From Arthrobacter sp. Marseille-P9274 (GTDB lineage: Bacteria > Actinomycetota > Actinomycetes > Actinomycetales > Micrococcaceae), in assembly GCF_946892675.1 (NCBI RefSeq), contig NZ_CAMPOV010000001.1, forward strand, positions 186,001-250,000: a DNA stretch of 64,000 nt, written 5' to 3'. Positions 1 through 9,080 of this stretch are shown here, one piece after another. The stretch's first letter is position 1. Each line of letters opens with the position of its first letter. The notes beneath the pieces were generated by a model, which saw only the letters and a program-made list of their open reading frames with translations, was not told where the DNA came from and did not search any database. Made by a program: the position numbers and the translations under genes.

Positions 1-2259
1 CTCGTAGCCCTGCCAGCCGCTGCGGCCGATCTCGGTGCGCTTGAATCCGCCGGCGGCCTGCCCGTAGTCCACGGTCAGCTTGCCGGACTTCCAGTTGGCC
101 ACCAGGTCCTGGACGCCGTCCTTGTTCCAGTCGGCGACGTCCACCGAAACGGCCGACTGCCAGCCGCCCGAGATGAACGTCCGCTGGGCCAGGTCGCCGC
201 CCTTCGCGGACGGGTAGACGTAGAGCGACCCGGCCGCGTCGACGGCCGCGATGTCGCCGGCGAGCACCTTGGCCGCACTGTTGGCCGGCGGCACCTTGTC
301 CGGCAGTACCCGCAGGTCCCGCGCCAGCAGCGCGGGCATGTCGTAGGTGTAGTGGGTGACGCCGGGCAGCACCGTCATCGTGGTCTTGGTGAAGCCGATC
401 CCGGCGTACATGGTCCGGGCGTTCTTGGCGGTGTCCAGCGCCGACCAGGTGGCCAGCGTCGTGCCACCGAGACCGTCGAGGCTGCCGGAGATCCAGTTCA
501 CGTTCATCGCCTTGACCGCCGCGGTCGGCGCCGTCGGGACGCCGCGCCATCCGCCGCCGCCCACGATCGTCGCGCCGCCGCCCTTGATCCAGCCCTGCCG
601 GTCGGCCAGCACCTCGAACGTGATGAATTCGGCCCCGCCGGAATAACCGTGCAGCCAGACCCGACTCGCGTCGACGCCGTACTGGGAGATCACCTTGGCG
701 GCCAGCGAACGGAAGTAGTCGCCGTTCCTGTCGACGTCCTCCCACCAAGTGATGCCGCCCTTCTTATCGGGCGTGACCACCGGGACCATGATCATGTTCT
801 TCTTGGCCGCCTCGGCCGCCATCGCCTTCATCACGGCGCCGTTGGGCTGGTGCACGTAGGACTGCGCCGGGTAACTGTAGTCGCCGTGGAAGACGAACAC
901 CACGCCGACCTTCTGCGAACGGTCCACGTTGTTGCCGTAGACGTGGTACTGGCCGCTCAGCCCGTTGGGCGCGGTGAAGGACTGGTAGGTGGCGTTCGAC
1001 GGCGCCGGCGCGTAGGCTGCGGCCGCGGTCTGGGCGGTGGTCACCGTGGCAGTCAAATAGTTGGCCTTGGTCGCCGTGATCTTCACGGACAGCCTGAGCC
1101 CGAGGTCCGCGGCCGTCACCTTGTAGGTGGCGAGGGTGGCGCCGGAGACGGCCTTGCCGCCGCGCAGCCACTGGTACTTCAGCGCGGCGCCGGCGGTCCA
1201 GCTGCCCTTGGCGGTGAGCGTGCTGCCCACGTAGGCACTGCCGCTGACGCTCGCGGCGACGGTGTTGGCCACCGTGCCCAGGACGGCCTTCGCCGTGACG
1301 GCCGAGGTCGCCGTCGCGGAGGTCATGCCGGCCTTGGTCCCGGTCACCCGCACGCTGAGCCGGGTGCCCGCGTCGGCCGCGGCGACGGTGTAGGTGGCGG
1401 CGGTGGCGCCGCTGATCGCCTGGCCGTCGCGCAGCCACTGGTAGCTCAGCGTGGTGCCGGTGGTCCAGGTGCCCGGCGCGGCGGTGAGCTTCTGGTCCAG
1501 CACCGCGCTGCCCGAGATGGTCGGGACTGCGGTGTTCCGGACCGGCTGCGGCTCGGCCTGGGTAGTGGCCGGCGACTCCGTCGTGGGCTTCGGGCTCGCC
1601 GTCGCCGTCGGAACCGGAGTCGGCGTGGCAGAGGTGGACGGAGCGGGAGTCTTGGTCGGAGTCGGAGCCGGAGTCGGGGTTGGGGTTGGGGTCGGCGTCG
1701 GGATTGGGCTCGGCGTCGGGGTCGCCGAGGCGGTCGGAGCCGTCGCGGCCGTGGCCTTGGCCAGGTCGGCCTCGACCGTGTCGGATACCGCGGTGGTACC
1801 AACGACGGCGGCGCGGTACTTCTGCGTGCCGGTCGCCGTGAGCTTGAGCGTGTGTTCGAAGTCGGCATCGCCGGAGGCCAGCGCGTCGGAGACCCACAGT
1901 TCCTGCCACTTGGCGTCCCGGTAGACCTCCAGCCGGACCGTCTTCCCCGTCGCGTTGACCGCCCGGCCCTCGAACGCGAGCTCGGGGTCGCCGGCCTTGC
2001 GGGACAGGAGGTCCAGCTCCACGGCGGGCGCCGTTGCGGAGGCGGTGGCCAGTGCGGAGGTTGTGGCCAGCGCGGATCCCGTGGCCGGAGCGGACGGCGT
2101 TGGAGCCGAAGCGGCCCCCGCCGAAGGCGCCCCGCCGGACGGGGCGGGTCCCGCCGTCGTCGTTGTTTCTTCCGCGGCAACGGCGGGCCCGGCGACGGGC
2201 ATGACGGTCGCGGCCGCCAGAATTCCGGCGACAATCAGCGCAGCAAGACGTTGTTTCAC
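1..2259 (-). CDS. Secreted esterase-like hydrolase with Ig-like repeats and FG-GAP C-terminus (3' end off the window)
   Basis: The frame runs open from a GTG start at 2259 (AGGGGAAC ribosome site just upstream) to the window edge, 753 codons, so the C-terminus is missing. Order of parts: signal peptide (about 1-31), Thr/Pro/Ser-rich linkers with a long PT-repeat tract, two Ig-like repeats each carrying a YQWLR core and an SGAT motif, then an alpha/beta-hydrolase region with a GYSGGAEF nucleophile elbow (GxSxG) and a VFVFHG strand that resembles PHB-depolymerase or feruloyl-esterase families. The end begins an FG-GAP/VCBS beta-propeller region (DWNKDGVQDL calcium-type loop). Expected to act outside the cell on a polymer or ester; the substrate is unknown. 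The neighbouring protease ends in the same type of domain. Confidence 0.8.
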   Translation of the reverse strand, partial: MKQRLAALIVAGILAAATVMPVAGPAVAAEETTTTAGPAPSGGAPSAGAASAPTPSAPATGSALATTSALATASATAPAVELDLLSRKAGDPELAFEGRAVNATGKTVRLEVYRDAKWQELWVSDALASGDADFEHTLKLTATGTQKYRAAVVGTTAVSDTVEADLAKATAATAPTASATPTPSPIPTPTPTPTPTPAPTPTKTPAPSTSATPTPVPTATASPKPTTESPATTQAEPQPVRNTAVPTISGSAVLDQKLTAAPGTWTTGTTLSYQWLRDGQAISGATAATYTVAAADAGTRLSVRVTGTKAGMTSATATSAVTAKAVLGTVANTVAASVSGSAYVGSTLTAKGSWTAGAALKYQWLRGGKAVSGATLATYKVTAADLGLRLSVKITATKANYLTATVTTAQTAAAAYAPAPSNATYQSFTAPNGLSGQYHVYGNNVDRSQKVGVVFVFHGDYSYPAQSYVHQPNGAVMKAMAAEAAKKNMIMVPVVTPDKKGGITWWEDVDRNGDYFRSLAAKVISQYGVDASRVWLHGYSGGAEFITFEVLADRQGWIKGGGATIVGGGGWRGVPTAPTAAVKAMNVNWISGSLDGLGGTTLATWSALDTAKNARTMYAGIGFTKTTMTVLPGVTHYTYDMPALLARDLRVLPDKVPPANSAAKVLAGDIAAVDAAGSLYVYPSAKGGDLAQRTFISGGWQSAVSVDVADWNKDGVQDLVANWKSGKLTVDYGQAAGGFKRTEIGRSGWQGYE

Positions 2260-2448
2260 GGTTCCCCTAAAATCAGCGGAACCGCGGGCCGGCTCCGAGC
2301 CACAGGACTGTGCCCGGCAAGCCGTGGACATTCCCCCGCGAGAAGAGTACTTGGTGAGTGAAAGCTTTCATACCCTAGTACGACCCTAGTTTTTCCTTGG
2401 GGTGTGGCCACGGGTGGTTGACGGCGTGCCGCCCGCCGCGTAGGCATC

Positions 2449-4659
2449 CTACTGCGCGGCGACTCGGTAGCTGCCCCAACCGCTGCCGATCAGGCGCCTC
2501 GGAGCCCAGATCTTCCTGTCCGCCTGGTAGTACCAGAGCTTGCCGGCGCCGTCGCGGGCGATCAGCCCGGTAGTGCCCGCTCCCCCGAACCCGCTGGAGC
2601 TGACGATATTGCCCATCTTGTCCCAGCCGGAGCGGCCGATGATCAGCCGGAACTCGCTGATGAATCCGCCCGCGCCGTCGCCCCGGAAGAGCTTCAGCTG
2701 GCCGGCCGGCGTCCTGGCGACGAGGTCCTTGCGCCCGTCCTTGTCCCAGTCGAGGGCGGCAAGGGCGTACTGCGCCCAGCCCCCGCTGCCCAGCACGTAG
2801 CGCGGCGAGAGGCGCGATCCGGCGGTGTTGCCGTACACGTAGAGCTTTCCGGTCCTGCGGTCCTGCGCGATGATCGACGGATAGTCGTCCCCGCTCTTCC
2901 ACCGCACAACGGTCAGGTCCAGCGGGCCCCACCCGCTGCTGCCGATCGTCGAGCGGGAGAATCCGCCGGCGGCCCGCGCGGTGTAGAGGTAGAGCCGCCC
3001 GGCCTTCGACTTCGCAACGATGTCCATGTAGCCGTCGTCGTTCCAGTCCGCCGTGTGGAGCTCGTCCATCGTGGTCCACCCGGACGCGCCGATCAGCTTC
3101 CGGGTGGAGGCCGACCCGCTCCTGCCGTAGTTCCACAGCTGGCCCCGGGCGTCGTAGGCCACGAGGTCCCCGGGCCGGATCGACGGCGTGGCCCTCGGCC
3201 CAGCGGGCGTCACGCCGGTGAGCGCCGCCGCCGCGTCCACCAGTCCCGCGCCGCAGCCCACCGAACATCCCGAGGCCAGCGGCCGCGCCGTCGCCTTCAA
3301 CCGCTTCTCCACCGCCGCCGGCGACAGGCCTCCGCCGGCGGGCGACATCAGCAGCGCCGCCACCGCGGAAACGTGCGGCGCCGCCATCGAGGTCCCCTCC
3401 GCGTACGCATAGGATTCGGCCCCCGCCGTCGTCGCCCCGCCGTTGGAGGTGGACGGAATCCCGTTCGCTTCCGCCGCGGCCATGTCCCCGCCCGGCGCGG
3501 TCACGTCCAGCAGGGATCCGTAGTTCGAGTAGGCCGCCCGTCGCCCGTCGCGCCCGCTGGCCCCGACCGCGATGACGTTGCGGCAGTTGCCAGGGCTCGC
3601 ATTCGCCGCGTCCACATGCTCGTTACCCGCCGCCACCACCACGGCGGTCCCGGCGCCGTAGGCATAGTTGATCGCAGCCTGGGTGGTCGGCGAGCACAGC
3701 CCACGGTTGCCCAGCGACAGGTTGACCACCTGCGCCGGATTCGGATTCAGCGGCGCGCCGTCCACTGCCCCGCCGGCGGCCCAGACGATCGCGTCCGCGA
3801 TGTCCGACATGAAGCCGCCGCAGGCCCCGAGCACCCGCACGGGCAGGATCTTCGCGCCCGGCGCCACGCCCGCCACGCCCTTTGCGTTGCCGGCCACCGC
3901 GGCCACCGTCCCGGCGACGTGTGTGCCGTGCCAGGACGAGCCCTCGCCGTCCTGGTTGTCACCGCAGTCGAAGGCCCCGTACCAGTCGCCCTCGTCCCGC
4001 GGATCCGCGTCCCGCCCGTCGCCGTCGCGCGCCATCTCGGCATTGGACACCATGTCGTAGCCCGGCAGCACGTTGCCGGCCAGGTCGCTGTGCGGCGTAA
4101 TGCCGGTATCGACGACGGCGACCACCGCGCCTTCCCCGGTGCTCACGTCCCACGCACCCGGCACGCGCAGCCCGGCCCGGTCCTCCCACAGGTTCCACTG
4201 CCGGCCGTACAGCTCATCGTCGGGCGCGGCGGCCAGCGGCCTCATCAGCCGGTCCGGTTCCACATAGACGACGTCGGGGCTCGCCTCGAGCGCGGACACC
4301 AGGTCTGCCGCCTGGGCATTGTCCAGCGGCTCCTCCGCCGCCACGATCCGGGCACCCGTCGCCGTCGTCCTGACCTCCTCGACCGCGACGCCGAGCGCCT
4401 TCGCGGCCCGCCCGTACGCCCTGCTCCGGCCGACCGAACTGCGCCCGGCCCGCTCCTTGAACTTGACGATGAAACGCCCCGTCGCCGGTCCGCCGTCGCC
4501 GGTTTCAGCCTGGTCCCATGGCTGGGCCGATACGGCCGGCCGGCCCGGCTGCTCCGCGGCGTCCGCGGGCACCGCGGGCACGGCTAGGCTGCCGGCCAGC
4601 AGGGCTGCGCTGAAAACCGCGGCGCCGAACACGGCTCGGGAGGGGCGGAACACGGGCAT
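2449..4659 (-). CDS. S8 family subtilisin-like serine protease with FG-GAP C-terminus
   Basis: 736 aa secreted protease. Start chosen at 4659, where AAGGA precedes the ATG and a signal peptide begins at once; the frame is open further upstream, but that extension lacks a signal. Parts in order: signal peptide (1-34), I9-type propeptide (about 60-140), S8 catalytic domain with Asp in VVDTG (D184), His in the SSWHGTH motif (H244) and Ser in EGTSMAAPH (S424), then an FG-GAP/VCBS repeat domain (about 490-736) with repeated GxSGW and DWNxDG motifs. The catalytic triad is complete, so an active extracellular endopeptidase is expected. It lies directly upstream of, and in line with, the esterase carrying the same C-terminal domain. 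Confidence 0.93.
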   Translation of the reverse strand: MPVFRPSRAVFGAAVFSAALLAGSLAVPAVPADAAEQPGRPAVSAQPWDQAETGDGGPATGRFIVKFKERAGRSSVGRSRAYGRAAKALGVAVEEVRTTATGARIVAAEEPLDNAQAADLVSALEASPDVVYVEPDRLMRPLAAAPDDELYGRQWNLWEDRAGLRVPGAWDVSTGEGAVVAVVDTGITPHSDLAGNVLPGYDMVSNAEMARDGDGRDADPRDEGDWYGAFDCGDNQDGEGSSWHGTHVAGTVAAVAGNAKGVAGVAPGAKILPVRVLGACGGFMSDIADAIVWAAGGAVDGAPLNPNPAQVVNLSLGNRGLCSPTTQAAINYAYGAGTAVVVAAGNEHVDAANASPGNCRNVIAVGASGRDGRRAAYSNYGSLLDVTAPGGDMAAAEANGIPSTSNGGATTAGAESYAYAEGTSMAAPHVSAVAALLMSPAGGGLSPAAVEKRLKATARPLASGCSVGCGAGLVDAAAALTGVTPAGPRATPSIRPGDLVAYDARGQLWNYGRSGSASTRKLIGASGWTTMDELHTADWNDDGYMDIVAKSKAGRLYLYTARAAGGFSRSTIGSSGWGPLDLTVVRWKSGDDYPSIIAQDRRTGKLYVYGNTAGSRLSPRYVLGSGGWAQYALAALDWDKDGRKDLVARTPAGQLKLFRGDGAGGFISEFRLIIGRSGWDKMGNIVSSSGFGGAGTTGLIARDGAGKLWYYQADRKIWAPRRLIGSGWGSYRVAAQ

Positions 4660-4788
4660 GGAAATCCTTGGGAGAGGCACGAAACTGAACGGGCGCTCTG
4701 CAAAAACCCATCCTTCGCACCCGGTCTGATCATAACGGTTAACCAAAACCGAAGGCTGAGTTTTCCACAGCCGTTTCTGCGCGCCGCC

Positions 4789-4814
4789 ACTCAATCAGTT
4801 GTGCACAATTGAGT
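4789..4814. promoter_or_regulatory. Candidate OhrR operator
   Basis: An ACTCAA/TTGAGT arm pair (4789-4794 and 4809-4814) encloses the perfect palindrome TTGTGCACAA (4799-4808), 20 bases before ohrR. MarR-family OhrR repressors bind AT-rich inverted repeats over their own promoters, so autoregulation is a reasonable inference. Confidence 0.5.
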
Positions 4815-4833
4815 TGCCCGTTACTGTGGACGC

Positions 4834-5283
4834 ATGCCCACCTCCCCGACCCTGAGCCAGCAGGTGTGCTTCGCCCTGTACTCGGCTTCTCGTGCCACCA
4901 CCGGCCTGTACCGGACGGTGCTGAAGGAGCTCGACCTGACCTATCCGCAGTACCTGGCGATGCTCGTCCTCTGGGACGGCGACGGACTCGAGGTCCGCGA
5001 GCTGGGCCGGGAACTCCAGCTGGACAGCGGCACGCTCTCCCCGCTGCTGAAGCGGCTGGAACACCTCGGCCTCGTCGAACGGCGCCGGCTCCCGGAGGAC
5101 GAACGCCGCGTCCTGGTCCGGCTCACCCCGGCCGGCCGCGACCTCCAGGCCAAGGCCGTGGACGTTCCGGGTCGGATCGCCGCCGCCACCGGCCTGGACC
5201 ACGAGGAGCTGCTCGCCCTGCGCGAGACCCTGCACCGGATTTCCACCACCCTGCAGACAACCGAAAGCGAGACCACCCCATGA
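4834..5283 (+). CDS. ohrR: MarR-family organic peroxide sensor OhrR
   Basis: 149 aa winged-helix MarR regulator. The N-terminal motif CFALYSASR places a Cys at residue 12, the position of the redox-sensing Cys of OhrR proteins, whose oxidation by organic hydroperoxides releases DNA. The central segment (about 55-95) is the winged helix, with DSGTLSPLLKRLE as recognition helix. It is followed, with a 4-base ATGA overlap, by ohr, the classical target and partner gene, and is preceded by a palindromic operator candidate. Confidence 0.9.
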   Translation: MPTSPTLSQQVCFALYSASRATTGLYRTVLKELDLTYPQYLAMLVLWDGDGLEVRELGRELQLDSGTLSPLLKRLEHLGLVERRRLPEDERRVLVRLTPAGRDLQAKAVDVPGRIAAATGLDHEELLALRETLHRISTTLQTTESETTP

Positions 5284-5702
5284 CCCCTCTGTACACCGCC
5301 GAGGCGCTGGCCACCGGAGACGGCCGCAACGGACGCACCCGCTCCGCCAACGGCCGCCTCGACTTCAAGCTGGACGCTCCCGTCGAACTCGGCGGCAGCG
5401 GCGTCGGCACCAACCCGGAGGAGCTCTTCGCCGCCGGCTACGCGGCCTGCTTCCACTCCGCCCTGCAGCTCGTGGCCCGCCAGGCCAAGGCCGACCTCAC
5501 CGACTCGGCCGTCGGCGCGCAGGTCAGCCTGAACCGGCAGGACGGCGGCGGCTTCGGCCTCGCGGTCGTCCTGGAAGCCTCGCTCCCCAACGTGCCCGCC
5601 GAGCACGCGCAGGCCCTGCTGGAACAGGCGCACCAGGTCTGCCCGTACTCCACCGCCACCCGCGGCAACATCGACGTCGAGCTCCGCCTCGCCGAGGACT
5701 GA
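5280..5702 (+). CDS. ohr: Organic hydroperoxide resistance protein Ohr
   Basis: 140 aa, the normal length for Ohr/OsmC-family thiol peroxidases. The two catalytic cysteines are present in AACFHSAL (C57, peroxidatic) and VCPYS (C121, resolving). The enzyme reduces organic hydroperoxides in the cytoplasm with lipoyl-type thiol donors. Its ATG overlaps the ohrR stop as ATGA, so the two are translationally coupled and very likely induced together by peroxides. Confidence 0.95.
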   Translation: MTPLYTAEALATGDGRNGRTRSANGRLDFKLDAPVELGGSGVGTNPEELFAAGYAACFHSALQLVARQAKADLTDSAVGAQVSLNRQDGGGFGLAVVLEASLPNVPAEHAQALLEQAHQVCPYSTATRGNIDVELRLAED

Positions 5703-5769
5703 TCGGCATCCGTCGGCCCGTCGGCAGACCCCGGCCGGTAAAATCCGAGAACCGGCAGGAAGGCGCCCC

Positions 5770-6426
5770 ATGATCGACATGCTGCTCCGCCGCCCGCTCG
5801 GACCCGCCGCCCGGATCGCCGACGGCTTGCGCGTGCTCGGGCTGCTCAGCGTCCTCGCGGCGCTCATCGGCTGGGGCCTGGTCGAAGTCCTGCTGTTCCT
5901 GCTGGTCCTCCTGGGCCAGCTGCTCACCCGTGCCGCCGGAACGCATCCCGTCCTCGACGGCGCCACGAGCACCGTGCTGCTGCTGGCCTCCTGGAGTGCC
6001 GTCCTCGACTGGTACGCGGCGGTCCCGGCGCTGGACCTCGCGGTGCACTTCGCCGCCACCGGTGTCCTGGCCGCCCTGGCCTTCCGCCTCTGGCAGCGCT
6101 GGCTCGAACCCGCACCGCAGCCTCCGCCCGGCGGCGCACGGAGCGTCCTGCCCGTCCTGTCCCTCGGCGCCCTGCTGAGCGTCCTGTGGGAGTTCGGCGA
6201 ATGGTTCGGCTACTACCTGGTCAGCAGCGACATCAACGTGGGCTACGACGACACCGTCGGCGACCTCGCCGCGGGCCTGCTCGGCTCGCTCACGGCCGGG
6301 ATCGTCCTGGCCAAGCTGCGTCCCGCCGCGGAAATAGCCGGAGGCGCCGGCCCCCATGCCGGCGCCTCCGGCGGCTCTCCGGGCCGCCCGGGCGGACCCT
6401 ACTTTCCGCCCGCGGACGAGGGGTAG
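5770..6426 (+). CDS. DUF2238/YjdF-like integral membrane protein
   Basis: 218 aa with about five hydrophobic segments. A strong AGGAAGG site precedes the ATG. Features that recall the DUF2238/YjdF family are an LDLAVHFAATG segment, a LWEFGEWFGYY segment and a following DDTVGDLAAGLLGS segment. The function of that family is not known. The C-terminus is a Gly/Pro-rich tail that overlaps the end of the convergent RidA gene by 28 bases. Confidence 0.7.
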   Translation: MIDMLLRRPLGPAARIADGLRVLGLLSVLAALIGWGLVEVLLFLLVLLGQLLTRAAGTHPVLDGATSTVLLLASWSAVLDWYAAVPALDLAVHFAATGVLAALAFRLWQRWLEPAPQPPPGGARSVLPVLSLGALLSVLWEFGEWFGYYLVSSDINVGYDDTVGDLAAGLLGSLTAGIVLAKLRPAAEIAGGAGPHAGASGGSPGRPGGPYFPPADEG

Positions 6427-7073
6427 GCCGCGTCCACTTCCACTTCGACCAGCCAGCCGTCCACCGGAAGGTTCTCGATCTCCAGCGCGAACCGGGACGG
6501 ACGCGCCGGATTGACCACCAGCGGCTCGGCCGGCGCCGCGGTGCCCAGCCGCACCGGCACCGGCTCTCCGGTCGCCAGGCTGGTGTTGGCGAAGTACTGC
6601 CGGTAGGCCCGGTTCCAGCCGGCGAAATCCATCTGCTCCTCGCCGTCGGGATTCTGGAGGAACACGCGCATGGTGATCACGTCGTCGTACGTTAGCCCCG
6701 CCCGCTCAAGGTTCTCCCCGATGCGCGCCAGCACGTTGATCCCCTGGGCCTCCGTAATGGTGACGCCCGCCGGCAGTTCGGCACCGGGGAAGATGTCCGT
6801 GTCGATGTAGCGCTCCTCGCTGCCGGCCGGCGCCGCCGCATTCTTCGCCGCCGGGCCGAGCCCGCTGCTCTTGTAGATGGCGGTGTTGGCCCCGATCGCC
6901 ACGCCCTCGGCGATCATCGGATTGTCCTGCCCCTCCGGCAGCATGGACACGGTCTCGTTGGGCTTCGGCCCTCCGAATTTCTTCGCGATCTCCGGCGCGG
7001 CCACCGCCGCGGTGGCGGAGAGGGAAACAACGACGGCGGCGGCGGCCATCGCCGGCAGCTTGCGGTGGGGCAT
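6399..7073 (-). CDS. Exported RidA-family (YjgF/UK114) protein
   Basis: 224 aa, about 90 longer than cytosolic RidA. Start at 7073 with GAAAGGAA upstream. Residues 1-25 form a Sec-type signal peptide ending in AVAA. The RidA fold covers about 60-215 and keeps the C-terminal PSRFALEIENLPVDG segment with the conserved substrate-binding Arg. RidA enzymes hydrolyse reactive enamine/imine intermediates to ketones and ammonia. The gene lies 53 bases behind a Tat-exported amine oxidase, whose products are imines, so the two probably work as an extracytoplasmic pair (inference). Confidence 0.85.
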   Translation of the reverse strand: MPHRKLPAMAAAAVVVSLSATAAVAAPEIAKKFGGPKPNETVSMLPEGQDNPMIAEGVAIGANTAIYKSSGLGPAAKNAAAPAGSEERYIDTDIFPGAELPAGVTITEAQGINVLARIGENLERAGLTYDDVITMRVFLQNPDGEEQMDFAGWNRAYRQYFANTSLATGEPVPVRLGTAAPAEPLVVNPARPSRFALEIENLPVDGWLVEVEVDAAYPSSAGGK

Positions 7074-7126
7074 GAGGTTCCTTTCGGGGACGTGCGGATG
7101 GTCCTGGCGGGGCCGGATGCGGCGCA

Positions 7127-8725
7127 TCATGCGGCCATCACCCGGCCGTGCAGCGCGGACACGCTGGCGCGCGCCGAGACCATGGCGCCGTGCTGCCAGG
7201 CGATGGCGTGGCTGAGGTGGTCGCCGGCGAAGTAGATGTTGCCCTCCGGTTCCAGCAGCCTCTTGTACTTGTCGTCGGCCTGCGACGGCCAGCCCACCCA
7301 GGCGCCCTCGGAGTGCTCCACGCTCTTCCAGTCCACCGAGAAGGACGAGGCAACGTCCTGGCCGTAGACGGGGCCGTGGATCTGCGCGCCCTTCTCCAGC
7401 GCCGAGGCGAGCCGGCCGGCGGGCTTCATGGCCCCGTAGGTCCGGGCGCTGGTGCCGGTGTTGTAGTAGCCGATCATCGTTCCGCGTTCGCCGTGGAAGC
7501 CGCTGGAGGGGTACCACATGTTGCCCAGCCCGGTGCTGGTGTTGGTGATGCCGCCGTAGATCCGGTGGTCCAGTTCCCACCAGCGCCGGCTGTATTCGAT
7601 GCCGATCTTGCCCGCGTCGGCCGGCTGCGCGTAGGCGAGCGCAGCGACCGCCTCGGCCGAGAGGTTCCCCGGGACCTTGGCGGCGATGTGCGGCGGCAGC
7701 GCGCAGATCGCGAAGTCCGCCTCGAGCACCTTCTGCTGCCCGCCCGGGTTGGTGTAGGCGACCTCGACGCCGGCAGGGGTGTTGCGCAGTTCGAGCACCT
7801 TGGCGCCGTACCGGATTTTGTCCAGCCCGATGGCCTGCTCGAACGCGTAGGGAATCCGGTCCATGCCGCCGACCGGCTGGAACATCATCATCGCCTGGTC
7901 CCAGCCGAACTCGAAGGAGAAGTAGTTGCCCACGCCGCTGGCCAGCACGTCGCTCAGCGGATACGGCGCCAGCGGCGTTCCGGCCTCCAGCCCGGCTCCA
8001 GGTTCCACCTCGTAGCCGCGGCGCCCCGTGCCGCTGTACCTGTAGCTGGCCGCCGCGTCGCCGGGCACCTTCGGCCCGATCGCGCCGAAGCTGCCCAGGA
8101 AGGAGATCAGCGACTCCTTGTCGGCCGCCGTGAGGTAGCCGTCCAGCGAGCCCTGGTCCGTCGCCTTGGCGAGCAGCTCGGAGACGTAGCCGTAGACGTC
8201 GGCCTTGGCCGCCCGGTGGCGGACCGCCGTGTTGGACAGCGCCGTGCTTCCCTCGCGGTAGAGGTAGGCATCGGCATTCTGGTTGACGAACGGCTCGATC
8301 GCCACCCCGAGTTCGCGGCAGTAGTCCAGCGTCACGTGGTGCTGCGGGATCCGGCCCGGCCCGGCGTTCATGTACTCGCCCTTGGTGAACTTCGCCGTCT
8401 GGGTGATGCCCTTCAAGTCCGTCTCGCTGGTTCCCCCGCGGACCGTCCAGTTCCGGCCGCCGGGCCGGTTGCGCGCCTCCAGCACGGTCACCGTGTAGCC
8501 GGCCTTGCCGAGTTCGTAGGCCGCGGTCAGCCCGGCGATGCCGCCGCCGAGCACGGCCACGGACTTCCGGCCGCGGCCGCGCAGGTCCCCCGCATTGGGC
8601 GCCACGTAGGCCGGCGTTTCGGCCACCGCCGGAGCCAGTCCCATCGCACTCATCGTTCCGTACATGACGCCGGCTCCCCCGGCTATGCCTACATATCTCA
8701 GAAAATCCCTGCGGGTGTTGGGCAA
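7127..8725 (-). CDS. Tat-exported FAD-dependent amine oxidase (monoamine/L-amino-acid oxidase family)
   Basis: 532 aa. The start is TTG at 8725, with GAGGAG 6 bases before it. The N-terminus NTRRDFLRYVG is a twin-arginine signal, so the protein is exported folded with its cofactor. The dinucleotide-binding motif VLGGGIAGLTAAYELG followed by VLEARNRPGGR is typical of the flavin amine oxidase superfamily, and the C-terminal YFAGDHLSHAIAWQHGA segment closes the FAD site. It would oxidise an amine or L-amino acid to an imine plus hydrogen peroxide. First gene of a two-gene unit with the exported RidA. Confidence 0.9.
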   Translation of the reverse strand: MPNTRRDFLRYVGIAGGAGVMYGTMSAMGLAPAVAETPAYVAPNAGDLRGRGRKSVAVLGGGIAGLTAAYELGKAGYTVTVLEARNRPGGRNWTVRGGTSETDLKGITQTAKFTKGEYMNAGPGRIPQHHVTLDYCRELGVAIEPFVNQNADAYLYREGSTALSNTAVRHRAAKADVYGYVSELLAKATDQGSLDGYLTAADKESLISFLGSFGAIGPKVPGDAAASYRYSGTGRRGYEVEPGAGLEAGTPLAPYPLSDVLASGVGNYFSFEFGWDQAMMMFQPVGGMDRIPYAFEQAIGLDKIRYGAKVLELRNTPAGVEVAYTNPGGQQKVLEADFAICALPPHIAAKVPGNLSAEAVAALAYAQPADAGKIGIEYSRRWWELDHRIYGGITNTSTGLGNMWYPSSGFHGERGTMIGYYNTGTSARTYGAMKPAGRLASALEKGAQIHGPVYGQDVASSFSVDWKSVEHSEGAWVGWPSQADDKYKRLLEPEGNIYFAGDHLSHAIAWQHGAMVSARASVSALHGRVMAA

Positions 8726-9080
8726 CTTCGTCTCCTCATTAATGCCGTATCAATGCCGTTCGCTGGACCGACAAGGTGAAACTATTCAGTCCGCGTTTCC
8801 GCGTGTGGCCGGGAAGATTCCGGCAGCGTTAAGCCGAAAACCGCGCAGGTAAACTCCGTTGCCGCCCGGTAAAACGGCGTCCGGACCCTCGACAGTCCCG
8901 CCGCTGCCCGCTAAGGTGACCCGCCGCCGTCGGACTTTGCAGCTGCAGCGGCCCGCCCCATCACGCGGAGCCTGACGGGCAGCACGCGAGGAACAAAAAT
9001 CGCAGGGTAACCATTGACACTTTCAATCGTTCGAATAAACATTAGTTGTCCGATTAAACGATCTACAGTCAGGTTCCCAA
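8726..9080. other. Divergent intergenic region with promoter
   Basis: 355 bases between the amine oxidase and the secreted hydrolase; no gene seen. Near its right end TTGACA (9014-9019) and TAAACA (9036-9041), 16 bases apart, form a good rightward promoter. Two related direct repeats, TCGAATAAAC and CCGATTAAAC, lie over and just after it (9031-9040 and 9050-9059) and may bind a regulator. Confidence 0.5.

Noticed and set aside
352-2361. 669-codon plus-strand frame opposite the esterase-like gene
   Set aside because: Low-complexity Arg/Gly-rich translation; the minus strand carries the real domains.
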